DNA from: Bacilli bacterium
GTDB lineage: Bacteria > Bacillota_I > Bacilli_A > ML615J-28 > CAG-698
NCBI GenBank assembly: GCA_017617065.1
Contig: JAFZWP010000004.1
Span: 98,225-162,224, forward strand
Length of the DNA: 64,000 bases
Direction: 5' to 3'
The notes below the pieces were generated by a model that ran no database searches, was not told the DNA's origin, and saw nothing but the letters and a program-made list of their open reading frames with translations. Both the position numbers and the translations under genes were made by a program. Each line of letters starts with the position of its first letter. Within the stretch, counting starts at the first letter, position 1. Positions 9,646-18,932 of the stretch are shown piece by piece.

Positions 9646-10647
9646 ATGAGCTGTATTTCTAATATCGATCGTTTCTTGATATCTAATGAGATTATTAATA
9701 ACTTAACAGTAATATATCGATATATTGGTAAGAATGATTCTTTTAGAAAAAGCGTTGATATTGATCAAGATCGTATAATATCTCAGACTGTAGAAAGAGA
9801 TTGTTATTTCCTAGCTAAAATATTAAAGCTTGATTTAACAGATAATAGAATGAGATTAATTATTACTAAAGATTCTAATCCTAGATCATTAGATGAAAAG
9901 ACACTTTATAATCTAAAAGAAGTATTATCTTCATATCAAAAGTTTAGTGAAGAAACTACATTTGATAGCTCAAGCTTAATAAATACAATTAATTTCCTTT
10001 TTCCAACAAAAACAATTAAATATGATTATGAACGTCACGATAAATCATCATCTAGTGTTACAAGTAAAAGAATAGTAGTAGATGAAGAATATAGATTGTT
10101 AAATGATCATTTAATTAAGAATGATATAGAAAGAATATATTTATATTTACATTATTTTATCGATTTATGTAATATAGAGCCATTCACAGTTGATAATGAA
10201 GTAATAAACTATTTAAGTTTATTATTAATCTTAAGAAAGTGTGAAATAGATGCTTTTAAATATATTAGTTTATATGAAATCATTTATAACAATTTAAACG
10301 CTTATAAAGGCGTTTTAAATGATGCATCATTCAATTGGAAAGAAGGATATCCTAAGACATTGCCATTTATTAAATTCATGACTGATTTAGTAATAGATGC
10401 CTATAAGAAAGCCGAAAAGGTCATTAAAGAATATGTTACCGATAAATCGCTTCACAAAGGCGATAATATTGAAAACACAATATCTAACTTACCTAGAACG
10501 TTCACAAAAGAGGATATTAGAGCATATCATCCATATGTATCTGAATCAACAATTAACAGAGCTTTAGCTAAGTTAAAAGATGAAAATAATATAAAACCAC
10601 TAAGCAAAGGTAGATCAGCTAAGTGGATTAAAACTGGTATGTTATAG
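9646..10647 (+). CDS. Degenerate (pseudo-)Fic protein with C-terminal winged helix
   Basis: 333 residues. Residues 165-260 follow the Fic fold in order: a helix with FIDLCNIEPF, then LLLILRKCEIDAFKYISLYEI, then a PFIKFMTDLVIDAY helix. A winged-helix tail (FTKEDIRAYHPYVSESTINR, 286-305) is typical of Fic proteins with HTH. The catalytic HPFx[DE]GNGR motif reads E178-P-F-T-V-D-N-E-V: His is replaced by Glu, and the acidic residue, both Gly and the Arg are lost. AMP transfer is therefore not expected. It may act as a DNA-binding regulator. The frame is intact with a good ribosome-binding site (AAAGGAG). It follows parC on the same strand after 118 nt. Confidence 0.65.
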   Translation: MSCISNIDRFLISNEIINNLTVIYRYIGKNDSFRKSVDIDQDRIISQTVERDCYFLAKILKLDLTDNRMRLIITKDSNPRSLDEKTLYNLKEVLSSYQKFSEETTFDSSSLINTINFLFPTKTIKYDYERHDKSSSSVTSKRIVVDEEYRLLNDHLIKNDIERIYLYLHYFIDLCNIEPFTVDNEVINYLSLLLILRKCEIDAFKYISLYEIIYNNLNAYKGVLNDASFNWKEGYPKTLPFIKFMTDLVIDAYKKAEKVIKEYVTDKSLHKGDNIENTISNLPRTFTKEDIRAYHPYVSESTINRALAKLKDENNIKPLSKGRSAKWIKTGML

Positions 10648-10659
10648 AATAAGAAGAAT

Positions 10660-10699
10660 AAAGATGTAATTAGTCTTATTGACAATTACATCTTTTCTT
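10660..10699 (+). terminator. Terminator of the Fic-like gene
   Basis: Stem AAGATGTAATT / AATTACATCTT (10661-10671, 10684-10694) followed by a T-rich run. Confidence 0.75.
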
Positions 10700-11574
10700 T
10701 ATTAAAATATAACTGATTTTACTTCCTATAATATATATTATGTTAAATAAAAATAGTTAAATTAAAGCCTTACTTTTTTAAATCGTGTGTAAATGTTTAA
10801 TAAATTGTTAATAACTAATAATGTAAATAAAGCTCTTTCAGCATACAGTATTGATATTTATTCATCTATATTTATTTAATCTACTTATATGAGCACAATA
10901 TTATGATTTGCTATTTAAATCATCTTACATCATCTATGTTCATAATTATCCATCTTTATATATTTAATCTTCTCACAAAGTCCCTCTCTAAATAGCTTAT
11001 TTGTTATTAATAAGGTATTTATACATTTAGTGCTCTATAATGGCTTTGTAGAGATCTTATAAATAAATATATGTATATTCATATTTATCTTTCTTATATA
11101 TAACCTCTTAAAAAACGTTTGTTATAGATTCTGATTATTAATTATATTATTTGCTTTAAATAAATGTTTTATATAGGCTATATTTGAATTAACAATACTT
11201 ATAGCAACCCAAATCAGGCTAAATTTTGAGCTTATAATTAGAAATTTTAAACTGTTAAAACAAGAATCAGCCTAAAATTTGCGTTATAATCGCTTGAATA
11301 GTTTTGTTATTAATTACCGAAATTATTGCATTAAAACGATTATAAAGGCGATTTTAAAGGTTGTTTTTAGAAAATTGGCGTTTTGAAGAACGTGAACCGC
11401 AGATATTAAAATTCTTCTATTTGGATAAAAAAAAGGCATTTTAATACTCTTTGAATGTGAATATTGGTGATATATAGTTCGCAATCATTAAATTTGAACT
11501 CCAATATGGGCCGATGTATTAGAACACAATCTGCAAAATCTTGCCTAAGATCATGAAAAATATCCCATTTTGAG

Positions 11575-11613
11575 GCGATTATTTATAATTTTGCGGTGTA
11601 TTAATTATTGTAA
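11575..11613 (+). repeat. Possible third copy of the intergenic repeat
   Basis: Starts GCGATTATTT like copy 1 and continues with a G-x-GG block and AT-rich words in the same order. The match is weaker than that between copies 1 and 2. Confidence 0.3.
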
Positions 11614-11630
11614 CACTTGAAGAAACATTT

Positions 11631-11673
11631 AAATAAATATATTCGTATTTTAAATATGAATATATTTAAAATA
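11631..11673. repeat. Dispersed hairpin repeat, copy A
   Basis: A 43-nt segment matching 43441-43483 at 38 of 43 positions by hand count. Both copies hold the inverted repeat AAATATATTC / GAATATATTT with exactly 13 nt between the arms. Confidence 0.5.
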
Positions 11674-11840
11674 AGATAGAAAAGATATTATTTTAAAATT
11701 TTTAAAATAATAACACATTTTGCAAATATTCTTCCAACTGATAGCTATTACTTGCTAAATTGGTTTATATGTTGAAGTCTAGTGCTTTTTTCTTTGTCTA
11801 TAACTAATTAAATATAAGGCTAAAAACAAGCCTTTAAAAA

Positions 11841-11919
11841 CGATTATTTTTTAAATTATGGATAAATATTAATTTGTCTTTTTTAAAATATGGTTTTTAG
11901 GGGTGTTTTATATATAAAA
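11841..11919 (+). repeat. Diverged intergenic repeat, copy 2
   Basis: Partner of 9566-9630: CGATTATTTTT, TGGATAA, AATTT, TTTAAAA and GGGGT...TTATA-ATAAAA in the same order. It ends just before the hypA terminator. Confidence 0.5.
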
Positions 11920-11923
11920 ATAA

Positions 11924-11955
11924 AAAAGTATGACATATCAATATGTCATACTTTT
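11924..11955 (-). terminator. Terminator of the hypB-hypA operon, overlapping the hypA stop
   Basis: Perfect 15-bp stem (arms 11924-11938 and 11941-11955, AAAAGTATGACATAT type) with a 2-nt loop. The hypA TGA (11938-11940) lies at the tip. Confidence 0.85.
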
Positions 11956-12336
11956 AATATTTGATGCTTGATTATTGTTCAATTCTTCTCTTGTGATAGC
12001 TTCGATTTCTTTGATTATGCATTCATTTCCTTTGATCAGCCATGTTTCGTATGATCCACAATATGGGCACTGTCTACCATATTTGATGGTTTCATAATCT
12101 TTAGAGCAGCTATTACAGTGGGTGATTGCTGGAATGGATTCAATTATTAAATTAGAATCGCATAAAATGGGGTGTTTTACTTTGAAATAGTCCCAACAAT
12201 CGCTAAATAGATCAGTCATGATTCCTGATACTTCACCGACTTGTAAAACTACTTTTTTAATCTTAACAATATCTTTCTCATTAGCTTCCTTTTCTAAGGT
12301 TTTTGCTAAATGAAGGACTATTCCCATTTCATGCAT
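11938..12336 (-). CDS. hypA: Nickel metallochaperone HypA
   Basis: 132 residues. The N-terminal MHE (nickel-binding His2) and the zinc site C74-x2-C77 ... C90-x2-C93 are both present, as is the family's VGEVSGI strand. HypA hands nickel, together with HypB, to [NiFe]-hydrogenase large subunits. In some bacteria it also serves urease. It is the last gene of an operon with hypB and an iron-sulfur flavoprotein. No hydrogenase structural gene, hypC-F or urease gene is seen in the window. About 20 residues after the last Cys pair extend beyond the usual short C-terminus. Confidence 0.93.
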   Translation of the reverse strand: MHEMGIVLHLAKTLEKEANEKDIVKIKKVVLQVGEVSGIMTDLFSDCWDYFKVKHPILCDSNLIIESIPAITHCNSCSKDYETIKYGRQCPYCGSYETWLIKGNECIIKEIEAITREELNNNQASNIKSMTY

Positions 12337-12352
12337 AATTAAATCCTCTTAA

Positions 12353-15184
12353 TTATTTCTTTAAAGCTTCACCGTTTTGAGAAGGTGTTTGTGATTGAGT
12401 GCGTTTATTGAATGGATTCATAACTTTAAACATACGTTTTAAAGCATATTTTCCAACTGGTGCTAGCTTCTTCTCACACATATACATATCTGATGCATGA
12501 GGTAAATCTCTAGTTAGATGAATTGCATCAAATTGACATTTAGTTGTACATAATCCACAACCAATACATCTATTTAGATCAACGATACTAGCTCCACAAC
12601 CTAAGCATCTCTTAGCTTCAATCTTAATTTGTTCTTCAGTTAATGGAAGTCTTAAATCAGAGAATGAATCACGAGCTCTGCCAGGTTTTGTTCCTGGAAT
12701 TTGACGTTTAGCATTATCAAATGATTCTACTAAGATATCATCTTTATCTAACATCTTGAATTCATGTAAATCACGGGCAACTCTTTGACTTTGTCCAGCA
12801 TGTACTGCTCTATGCATTGATTCTGCGCCTTTTTTACCATCAGCGATGGCATCAATAGCAAATAATGCACCGTGAGCGATATCTCCACCGACGAATATAT
12901 CTCTTTCACCGGTTTCGAATGTGGCAGGATCTGCTACAACTGTACCATTTCTCTTAATTTCTACATTTAATCCTTCTAATAATTTGCCCCACTCAGCTGA
13001 TTGTCCAATTGCTAATAATACGTTAGCGCATTTAATAGTAATTGTCTTTTCTTCATCATATACTGGAGCAAATTTATGATCTTTATCATAAACTGATACA
13101 CATTTCTTAAATGTAATACCAACTACTTTTCCATTTTCTGCTAAGATTTCTTTTGGACCCCAGCCATTATTAACTAATACGCCTTCATCTTTAGCTTCAT
13201 TTACTTCATCTTTTGCAGCAGGCATTTCAGCCTCAGATTCTAAGCAAAGCATTGTAACATTACCACTAGTACAACGAAGAGCAGTTCTAGCAACGTCAAC
13301 TGCTACATTTCCACCACCGACTACTACTACATCGCCATCAAGTTTTACATTATTATTTAGAGATACTCTCTTTAAGAAGCCAACTCCTGATTGTACACCT
13401 TCACTATCTTCACCAGGAACACCAACTTTTCTGCCTCCTTGAAGACCAATTGCTAAATAGAATGCTTTATATCCTTGATCACGCAACTCTTGAATTGTTA
13501 CATCTTTTCCAACTTCTACACCGCATTTAAATTCAACGCCCATTTTATCTAGAACTTCAATTTCAGCTTCTAAAACAGACTTTTCTAATCTAAAGTTAGG
13601 AATACCATTTACTAGCATACCACCACGTTTAGATTCTTTTTCAAATACAGTTACATCATATCCACGTTTTCTTAAATAATATGCACAAGATAAACCTGCT
13701 GGGCCTGATCCAATGACAGCCATTTTATAATCTGGCCCCCACATTTTACCTTCATCATTCTCGCAAACAGGGATAAATCTATTTTCATCTTCTAATTCTT
13801 TACTTGCTAAGAATTTCTTGATTTCATCAATCGCTAAAGGAGCATCAATTGTACCTCTAGTACAAGCTTCTTCACATCTTCTATTACATACAGCACCACA
13901 TACAGCTGGTAGTGGATTATCTTGCTTAATTAATTCTAAAGCTTCTCTATATCTTCCTTCAAGTGCCATCTTAATATAGCCTTGAATTGCAATGTGAGCT
14001 GGACATGCTGTTTTACATGGAGCAGTTCCTGTTTCATAAACATGAAGTTTAGCATCTTCTCTGTAATGAGGATTCCATTTTTTAGGGCTCCATTTATGAT
14101 TATCAGGTAGCATACTCATTGGATATGCAACTTCTTTACCATCTTTCTTGCATAACTTTTGACCAAGTTTGGCTGCTCCTACTGGGCATATCTCAACACA
14201 TTTTCCACAAGCTACGCATTTATCTTTATCTACATGCGCTCTATATGCCGATCTAGACATATTAGGCGTATTATAAAGTTGGCTAGTTCTAATAGCATTA
14301 CATACACCAGGAGCACAGTTACAAATAGCAACGATTTTATCTTCACCATCAATATTAGTGATTTGGTGAACAAATCCATGATCCTCTGCTCGTTTTAGTA
14401 TTTCCATTACTTCATCATATGTAATGTAACGGCCCATATTACGATCTACACAATATTCAGCCATATCACCAACACCAATACAGAATTCACCGTTTATTTC
14501 ACCGCTTCCTTCTCCACGCATTGTTTGTTGCTTTCTACAAGTACATTGACCTACTGAATATTTATCATATTTATTTAACCAATGGCTAATATGTTCAATT
14601 GCTACACTTCTACTTTCATTCGCAATAGCTTTTTCTACTGGAATTACATGCATTCCAACCCCAGCTCCACCTAGTGGGACCATATTTGTAACTCCTTCAA
14701 GTGGCATTTGCGTCATCAAATTAAAGAATGTTGCCATTTCTGGATGTTCTTCAGTTAATTTATCATTCATCATCATAAATTCAGCTGATCCAGGAACAAA
14801 AATAGGAACATTATATTGTTTCTTGTGCTCTTCGTTTTCACGATTCATCTCAACCATTCCAACCCAGCACAAATGATCAATCATCTTTTGTGTATCATCT
14901 AATGACATATTGTTCATTTCGGCTAATTGCTCAGGAAAATATGGCACTCTAGTCTTCTTAAAACTTAGTAAGAATTTTACTTCGTCTTTTGTTAAGATAT
15001 GATCTAATGCCCAATATTCAGGATCATCATATTTCATAGTTTTAGTATATTTAACTAGATATCTATCGGTAATCATTGTACCTAGTTTTAATACTAATTT
15101 GGCTTTTTCAGGATCTTCTGGTTTATAGTTTTCTACTTGCTTATAATCCCTTTCGTTGACCATGCGGTTAAGTTTATCTTTCAT
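12353..15184 (-). CDS. Multi-cluster Fe-S flavoprotein, GltD/NfnB-like NAD(P)H oxidoreductase
   Basis: 943 residues. A helical, winged-helix-like start (60-120) is followed by a Cys-rich N-terminal region (C214, C216, C235, C245, C288, C290, C295) and a [4Fe-4S] motif C323-C326-C329-C333. Next comes a GltD-type N-terminal Fe-S domain (C390, C394, C429, C433, C437, C441), then FAD (GSGPAG, 492-497) and NAD(P) (GGGNVA, 623-628) Rossmann motifs and GGD at 767. A C-terminal ferredoxin-like pair closes the protein (C860, C863; C873-C876-C879-C883). It probably moves electrons between NAD(P)H and ferredoxin or another Fe-S partner. It lies between hypB and hypA in one operon. The exact reaction is not known to me. 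Confidence 0.8.
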   Translation of the reverse strand: MKDKLNRMVNERDYKQVENYKPEDPEKAKLVLKLGTMITDRYLVKYTKTMKYDDPEYWALDHILTKDEVKFLLSFKKTRVPYFPEQLAEMNNMSLDDTQKMIDHLCWVGMVEMNRENEEHKKQYNVPIFVPGSAEFMMMNDKLTEEHPEMATFFNLMTQMPLEGVTNMVPLGGAGVGMHVIPVEKAIANESRSVAIEHISHWLNKYDKYSVGQCTCRKQQTMRGEGSGEINGEFCIGVGDMAEYCVDRNMGRYITYDEVMEILKRAEDHGFVHQITNIDGEDKIVAICNCAPGVCNAIRTSQLYNTPNMSRSAYRAHVDKDKCVACGKCVEICPVGAAKLGQKLCKKDGKEVAYPMSMLPDNHKWSPKKWNPHYREDAKLHVYETGTAPCKTACPAHIAIQGYIKMALEGRYREALELIKQDNPLPAVCGAVCNRRCEEACTRGTIDAPLAIDEIKKFLASKELEDENRFIPVCENDEGKMWGPDYKMAVIGSGPAGLSCAYYLRKRGYDVTVFEKESKRGGMLVNGIPNFRLEKSVLEAEIEVLDKMGVEFKCGVEVGKDVTIQELRDQGYKAFYLAIGLQGGRKVGVPGEDSEGVQSGVGFLKRVSLNNNVKLDGDVVVVGGGNVAVDVARTALRCTSGNVTMLCLESEAEMPAAKDEVNEAKDEGVLVNNGWGPKEILAENGKVVGITFKKCVSVYDKDHKFAPVYDEEKTITIKCANVLLAIGQSAEWGKLLEGLNVEIKRNGTVVADPATFETGERDIFVGGDIAHGALFAIDAIADGKKGAESMHRAVHAGQSQRVARDLHEFKMLDKDDILVESFDNAKRQIPGTKPGRARDSFSDLRLPLTEEQIKIEAKRCLGCGASIVDLNRCIGCGLCTTKCQFDAIHLTRDLPHASDMYMCEKKLAPVGKYALKRMFKVMNPFNKRTQSQTPSQNGEALKK

Positions 15185-15193
15185 ATTTTTCTC

Positions 15194-15853
15194 CTATCTA
15201 ATCCACTCTTCTATTTGTTCAGTTAACCATTTTATAAATTCACTAAATCCATCACCCGTCTTAGCAGAAAGTGGGAATATTACAATATTAGGATTTAATG
15301 CTTTAGCGCGATTAATACATTTATCTAAATCAAAATCAAAATAATCCTTAACATCCATTTTAGATATTACTAAGCAATCACTTTCTCTAAACATCAATGG
15401 ATATTTAAGCGGTTTATCATCACCTTCAGGAGTTGACAAAATCATAATCTTTTTACCAGCGCCAGTATCAAATTCTGCTGGGCATATTAAATTGCCGACA
15501 TTTTCTAAAAACACTAAGTCTAATTCATCATATTCAAGTGCTTCGAGGCCACATCTAGTCATGCCTGCATCCATGTGACACATGCCACCAGTATGAACTT
15601 GTATTGCTTTAGCGCCTGCCATACTAACTCTAATAGCATCTACATCACTATCTACATCGGCTTCTAAAACGCCTATCTTATATTTAGGTGATAAATTAGA
15701 AATAATCTTTTCTAGCAGGGTGGTTTTACCTGCCCCAGGGGATGCCATCAGATTTATTAGCAAAGTTTTCTTCGCTTTCATTTCGCCTCTTAAAACTTCT
15801 GCGTCTAAATCGTTTGAAGCGGTTATTGTTTCTTTTAATTCAATAATCTTCAT
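15194..15853 (-). CDS. hypB: Nickel-associated GTPase HypB
   Basis: 219 residues. P-loop ASPGAGKTT around K43, the metal-binding C92-H93 in GGMCHMDAGM, ENVGNLICPA, and the guanine motif SKMD. The His-rich N-terminal nickel-storage stretch of some HypB proteins is absent. HypB uses GTP to drive nickel insertion with HypA. GGGAGG precedes the ATG. It is the first gene of the operon hypB - oxidoreductase - hypA, with 9-nt and 16-nt gaps. Confidence 0.94.
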   Translation of the reverse strand: MKIIELKETITASNDLDAEVLRGEMKAKKTLLINLMASPGAGKTTLLEKIISNLSPKYKIGVLEADVDSDVDAIRVSMAGAKAIQVHTGGMCHMDAGMTRCGLEALEYDELDLVFLENVGNLICPAEFDTGAGKKIMILSTPEGDDKPLKYPLMFRESDCLVISKMDVKDYFDFDLDKCINRAKALNPNIVIFPLSAKTGDGFSEFIKWLTEQIEEWIR

Positions 15854-15873
15854 ATATACCTCCCACTAAATCC

Positions 15874-15902
15874 ATTTTAACATTATTATGCAAATTAAAC
15901 AA
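15874..15902 (-). promoter_or_regulatory. Promoter of hypB operon
   Basis: Minus strand: TTGTTT, 17-nt spacer, TAAAAT, about 20 nt before the hypB ATG. Confidence 0.55.
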
Positions 15903-15909
15903 TAAATAA

Positions 15910-15936
15910 AAAAAGAATCTAGAAAATCTAGATTCT
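15910..15936 (-). terminator. Terminator of the pot operon, overlapping the potD stop
   Basis: Stem AGAATCTAGA / TCTAGATTCT (15914-15923, 15927-15936) followed by a U-run on the minus strand. The potD stop (15928-15930) lies inside the stem. Confidence 0.85.
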
Positions 15937-17220
15937 ATCTTTATTTTTCTTATCTTTCTTATTTAGATATATTATATATCCACCAACACCAATTACGAGT
16001 AAGCCCATAATACCAATTAAGATATAGCCAGATACATTAGGTTCTTCTTCATCAGTTCCTGATTTAATACGTTTATAAGCTTCTTCGTAAGCTGAATATG
16101 TATCTTTTCCTAAATATTTATATACTTCGCCACCTTCGATATCACCAGGATAATATGCATCTTGATCGGCAATACCCGTATATCCACCTTCAGGGTCTTC
16201 TAAATATTCTAATACTTCTTCATAAACAGATTTTAATGTAGGACAGTATCCAACTGCATCCGCATTAGAAAAAGCATTTGACATAGCTTCATCGCCTAAT
16301 TTTTCTTCATCTTCTTCACTAATTTCAGTATCAATCATGAAGTTAATGAATTCATAAGCAAGTTCTTTATTTTGCGTAGTTGATGGAATTACCATTGCAT
16401 CAAAGAATACATTGTTAATATCATGAGGAGTATACATCCTAAAGTTAGCTTCGAGTGGGTCATCAATTGAATATAAAGCATCAATATAGTCACCTGAATA
16501 TACTAATGCCATTTGATATTTACCACCAGCAACTCCAGTTTTTAGGTCATCAGTTGCCCAACCTTTATAATTCATACCTTTTAATAATTCTTCAGCTTGA
16601 GTTAAGTCGGCCAAATCAGATGTATTAACACTTTTACCTAAAGCCATTAAAGCACAAGCAATAGCATCACGGCTTGAAGCATACATGCCAATGTTAGCTT
16701 CATTTTCTTTATCAAATAAGATATTCCAAGCATTTTTACCTTCGCTTGCTAATTGTGTGATTTTCGCATCAAACTCTTCTTCACTTATTTGATCAGTGTT
16801 ATACATAATTCCTAAACTTCCCCAAAAATAAGGAACGAAATATTCTTTAATACTGCTGCAATCTCTATTAATTATAGCCATTAAAGCCTCGTTAAAAGCG
16901 TCGATGCTATAATTATCAAGGTTTTCAAAATTAATCTTCTCTAGCATGCCTTCTTCAGCCATTTGACTAATCATATAATCAGAAGGAATAGCAATATCAT
17001 AATCAGCTGCATTTGAGGAAATTCTTGAATACATTATTTCATTAGATTCGGCTATTTCCATAATAACTTTGCAATCAAATTGTTCTTCAAATTTATCAAG
17101 TAATCCTTCATCAATATATTCATCCCAATTTAGAATATATAACTTATTTTGATTTCTTCCGCAGCCTACTAAACTAAATACTAACAAAGCTGATAAAATA
17201 AATAAAAATAATTTCTTCAT
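15928..17220 (-). CDS. potD: Spermidine/putrescine-binding lipoprotein PotD
   Basis: 430 residues. Signal peptide with lipobox LVGC (Cys20), then the polyamine-binding fold beginning ILNWDEYIDEGLLDKFEEQF. It captures polyamine outside the cell for PotABC. Unusually it also has a C-terminal membrane helix (about residues 398-419) with a Lys-rich end, so it would be anchored both by lipid and by a helix. It is the last gene of the XRE-potA-potB-potC-potD operon and starts directly after the potC stop. Confidence 0.9.
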   Translation of the reverse strand: MKKLFLFILSALLVFSLVGCGRNQNKLYILNWDEYIDEGLLDKFEEQFDCKVIMEIAESNEIMYSRISSNAADYDIAIPSDYMISQMAEEGMLEKINFENLDNYSIDAFNEALMAIINRDCSSIKEYFVPYFWGSLGIMYNTDQISEEEFDAKITQLASEGKNAWNILFDKENEANIGMYASSRDAIACALMALGKSVNTSDLADLTQAEELLKGMNYKGWATDDLKTGVAGGKYQMALVYSGDYIDALYSIDDPLEANFRMYTPHDINNVFFDAMVIPSTTQNKELAYEFINFMIDTEISEEDEEKLGDEAMSNAFSNADAVGYCPTLKSVYEEVLEYLEDPEGGYTGIADQDAYYPGDIEGGEVYKYLGKDTYSAYEEAYKRIKSGTDEEEPNVSGYILIGIMGLLVIGVGGYIIYLNKKDKKNKDRI

Positions 17221-18084
17221 TTATTTCACCTTCTTCTTAGCTAATCTTTTAGAATTTAGTACGTTATATACAATAAGAATAGCAAACATTAAGATTGTAA
17301 AGATTGTATAAAAACTTGAAGCAATTTGTAGTTTACCAAATCTAACTGTTCGAATGTTATTAATCCAAATTGATAAGTTTTCAATATCAGCACCTGATAC
17401 AAAATAAGAAATTGTGAAATCATCAATACTCATCGTAAAGGCAAGCACTGCTCCACTAAAGATACCACCAGCTATAGCTGGTACTATTACTTTAATTAAA
17501 GCTTTAAATGGTGTACAGCCTAAATCTTGAGCAGCATCAAATAAATTATCATCGATTTCTCTAAGCTTTGGTAAAACGCTTAGTACTACATAAGGTAAGC
17601 TAAAGAAAATATGTGATAAAAGTAAAGTGGTATATCCTAGTGGATGATCTCTACCAAACATTGCACCAACAGTTTGGAAAATAATAAATAGAAATATTGC
17701 TGATACGATATCCGCATTTAATACTGGTATATTATTTAACATGATAATTGATTGTCTTCTTTTGTTTGATAAAGCATTAATACCAATCGCAAAGATAGTA
17801 CCAAAGATAGTAGAGATGGTTGTAGAAAGTAGTGTAATTGTAAATGTTACAGCTACAGCATCTTTAAAACCTTTTTGACTAAACATTTCTTGATACCATT
17901 TAAAAGTAAATCCACCAAATTCATAACCAATAATTGATGAATTAAATGATTCCAAAATAATAAACATAACTGGTAAGTAAAGTAAAGTGATAATTAGAGC
18001 AATATAGACAATTGAAACTGTCTTTTTAACTCTTCTTTTAGCTTTTACTTTACTAGAGATAGGCACAACATAATTTTCCATCAT
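17221..18084 (-). CDS. potC: Spermidine/putrescine ABC transporter permease PotC
   Basis: 287 residues with about six membrane helices. It has the ABC-permease coupling (EAA) loop LFDAAQDLGCTPFKALIKVIVPAI, cited here as its 187-210 region. It pairs with PotB to form the channel. The start overlaps the potB stop by 4 nt (ATGA), which implies coupled translation. Confidence 0.9.
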   Translation of the reverse strand: MMENYVVPISSKVKAKRRVKKTVSIVYIALIITLLYLPVMFIILESFNSSIIGYEFGGFTFKWYQEMFSQKGFKDAVAVTFTITLLSTTISTIFGTIFAIGINALSNKRRQSIIMLNNIPVLNADIVSAIFLFIIFQTVGAMFGRDHPLGYTTLLLSHIFFSLPYVVLSVLPKLREIDDNLFDAAQDLGCTPFKALIKVIVPAIAGGIFSGAVLAFTMSIDDFTISYFVSGADIENLSIWINNIRTVRFGKLQIASSFYTIFTILMFAILIVYNVLNSKRLAKKKVK

Positions 18085-18932
18085 ATTAGTGTATCTCCTT
18101 CTGGATCTGTCTTGAAAATAAAGAATAATGATCCGATTACAGCTATTATTATTACAAGTGATACAATAGCGCCAACATTATACTCGCTAGCTCCGCCGGA
18201 AACAAAATATCTTTCAATATAATTACCTATAAGCTCTACATTTCCATTACCAATAATTTGAGGAATAGCAAAACCAGTTGCACAAGGTAAAAATACCATA
18301 ATAATGCCACTAATAATTCCTTTTAATGATAAAGGTAGTGTAACTTTTGTAAATGTTTTTACAGGAGTTGCTCCTAAATCGGCACTAGCTTCAAATAAAC
18401 TACGATCTATTTTTTCTAATTGTGTAAAAATAGGTAAAATCATAAATGGTAAATACATTATTACCATTACAAGTATTACTGCTCCAGTTGTTCCACTAAT
18501 ATTTAGAGGAATTCCTAAAACTGATTCAAACATTCCACTAAACATATAATTTAACATTTTAAGTCTTAATACCATACATATCCACATTGGAAATATGATT
18601 AATAATATCATTAAATATTTATTTTTAAGTTTAGACATTGAAACAATGTAAGCAACTGGGTAACCAATTAATATACAACCAACAGTTGTAATTAATGAAT
18701 AAAGCAAACTATTTAAAAATGCATCACAGTTGGCATTAGAAAATGCATCTTTAATGTGATATATAGCAGGTCTGTAGTCTGCAAAACTTATGGCTTTTTC
18801 CATTGTAGAGAAAGCTACAATTAATAAAAGTATTAATGGAATAACTACAAATATAGCAAGCCAAATAATATAAGGAATTGCAAACTTGTAAAACCTCGTA
18901 ATTTTATTCTTGTTTACTTGGGTCATACTCAC
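18081..18932 (-). CDS. potB: Spermidine/putrescine ABC transporter permease PotB
   Basis: 283 residues with six predicted helices. Its EAA loop begins [16 protein letters not shown]. Its start lies inside the potA end (29-nt overlap). A GTG at 18932 has TTGAG 7 nt upstream, whereas an in-frame ATG at 18926 has no clear site at the right distance, so the GTG is used here with modest certainty. Confidence 0.88.
   Translation of the reverse strand: MSMTQVNKNKITRFYKFAIPYIIWLAIFVVIPLILLLIVAFSTMEKAISFADYRPAIYHIKDAFSNANCDAFLNSLLYSLITTVGCILIGYPVAYIVSMSKLKNKYLMILLIIFPMWICMVLRLKMLNYMFSGMFESVLGIPLNISGTTGAVILVMVIMYLPFMILPIFTQLEKIDRSLFEASADLGATPVKTFTKVTLPLSLKGIISGIIMVFLPCATGFAIPQIIGNGNVELIGNYIERYFVSGGASEYNVGAIVSLVIIIAVIGSLFFIFKTDPEGDTLI

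Larger units (their letters stand above)
10700..11923. other. 1.2-kb AT-rich non-coding gap between convergent genes
   Basis: No frame of gene-like length, ribosome-binding site or recognisable domain in either strand. It holds many small imperfect repeats. GCCTAAAATTT-type words followed by TATAATCGC occur near 11217-11290. CGATTAT-type words occur near 11337, 11576 and 11841. Hairpins include AAATATATTC / GAATATATTT (11635-11667), ATTATTTTAA / TTAAAATAAT near 11690-11715 and AAGGCT / AGCCTT near 11818-11835. I recognise no structured RNA. It could be decayed genes or the remains of a small mobile element. Confidence 0.6.

Noticed and set aside
11323..11439. Minus-strand frame of 38 codons in the long non-coding gap
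   Set aside because: Only a weak AGAG upstream and no family resemblance; expected by chance in AT-rich DNA of this length.
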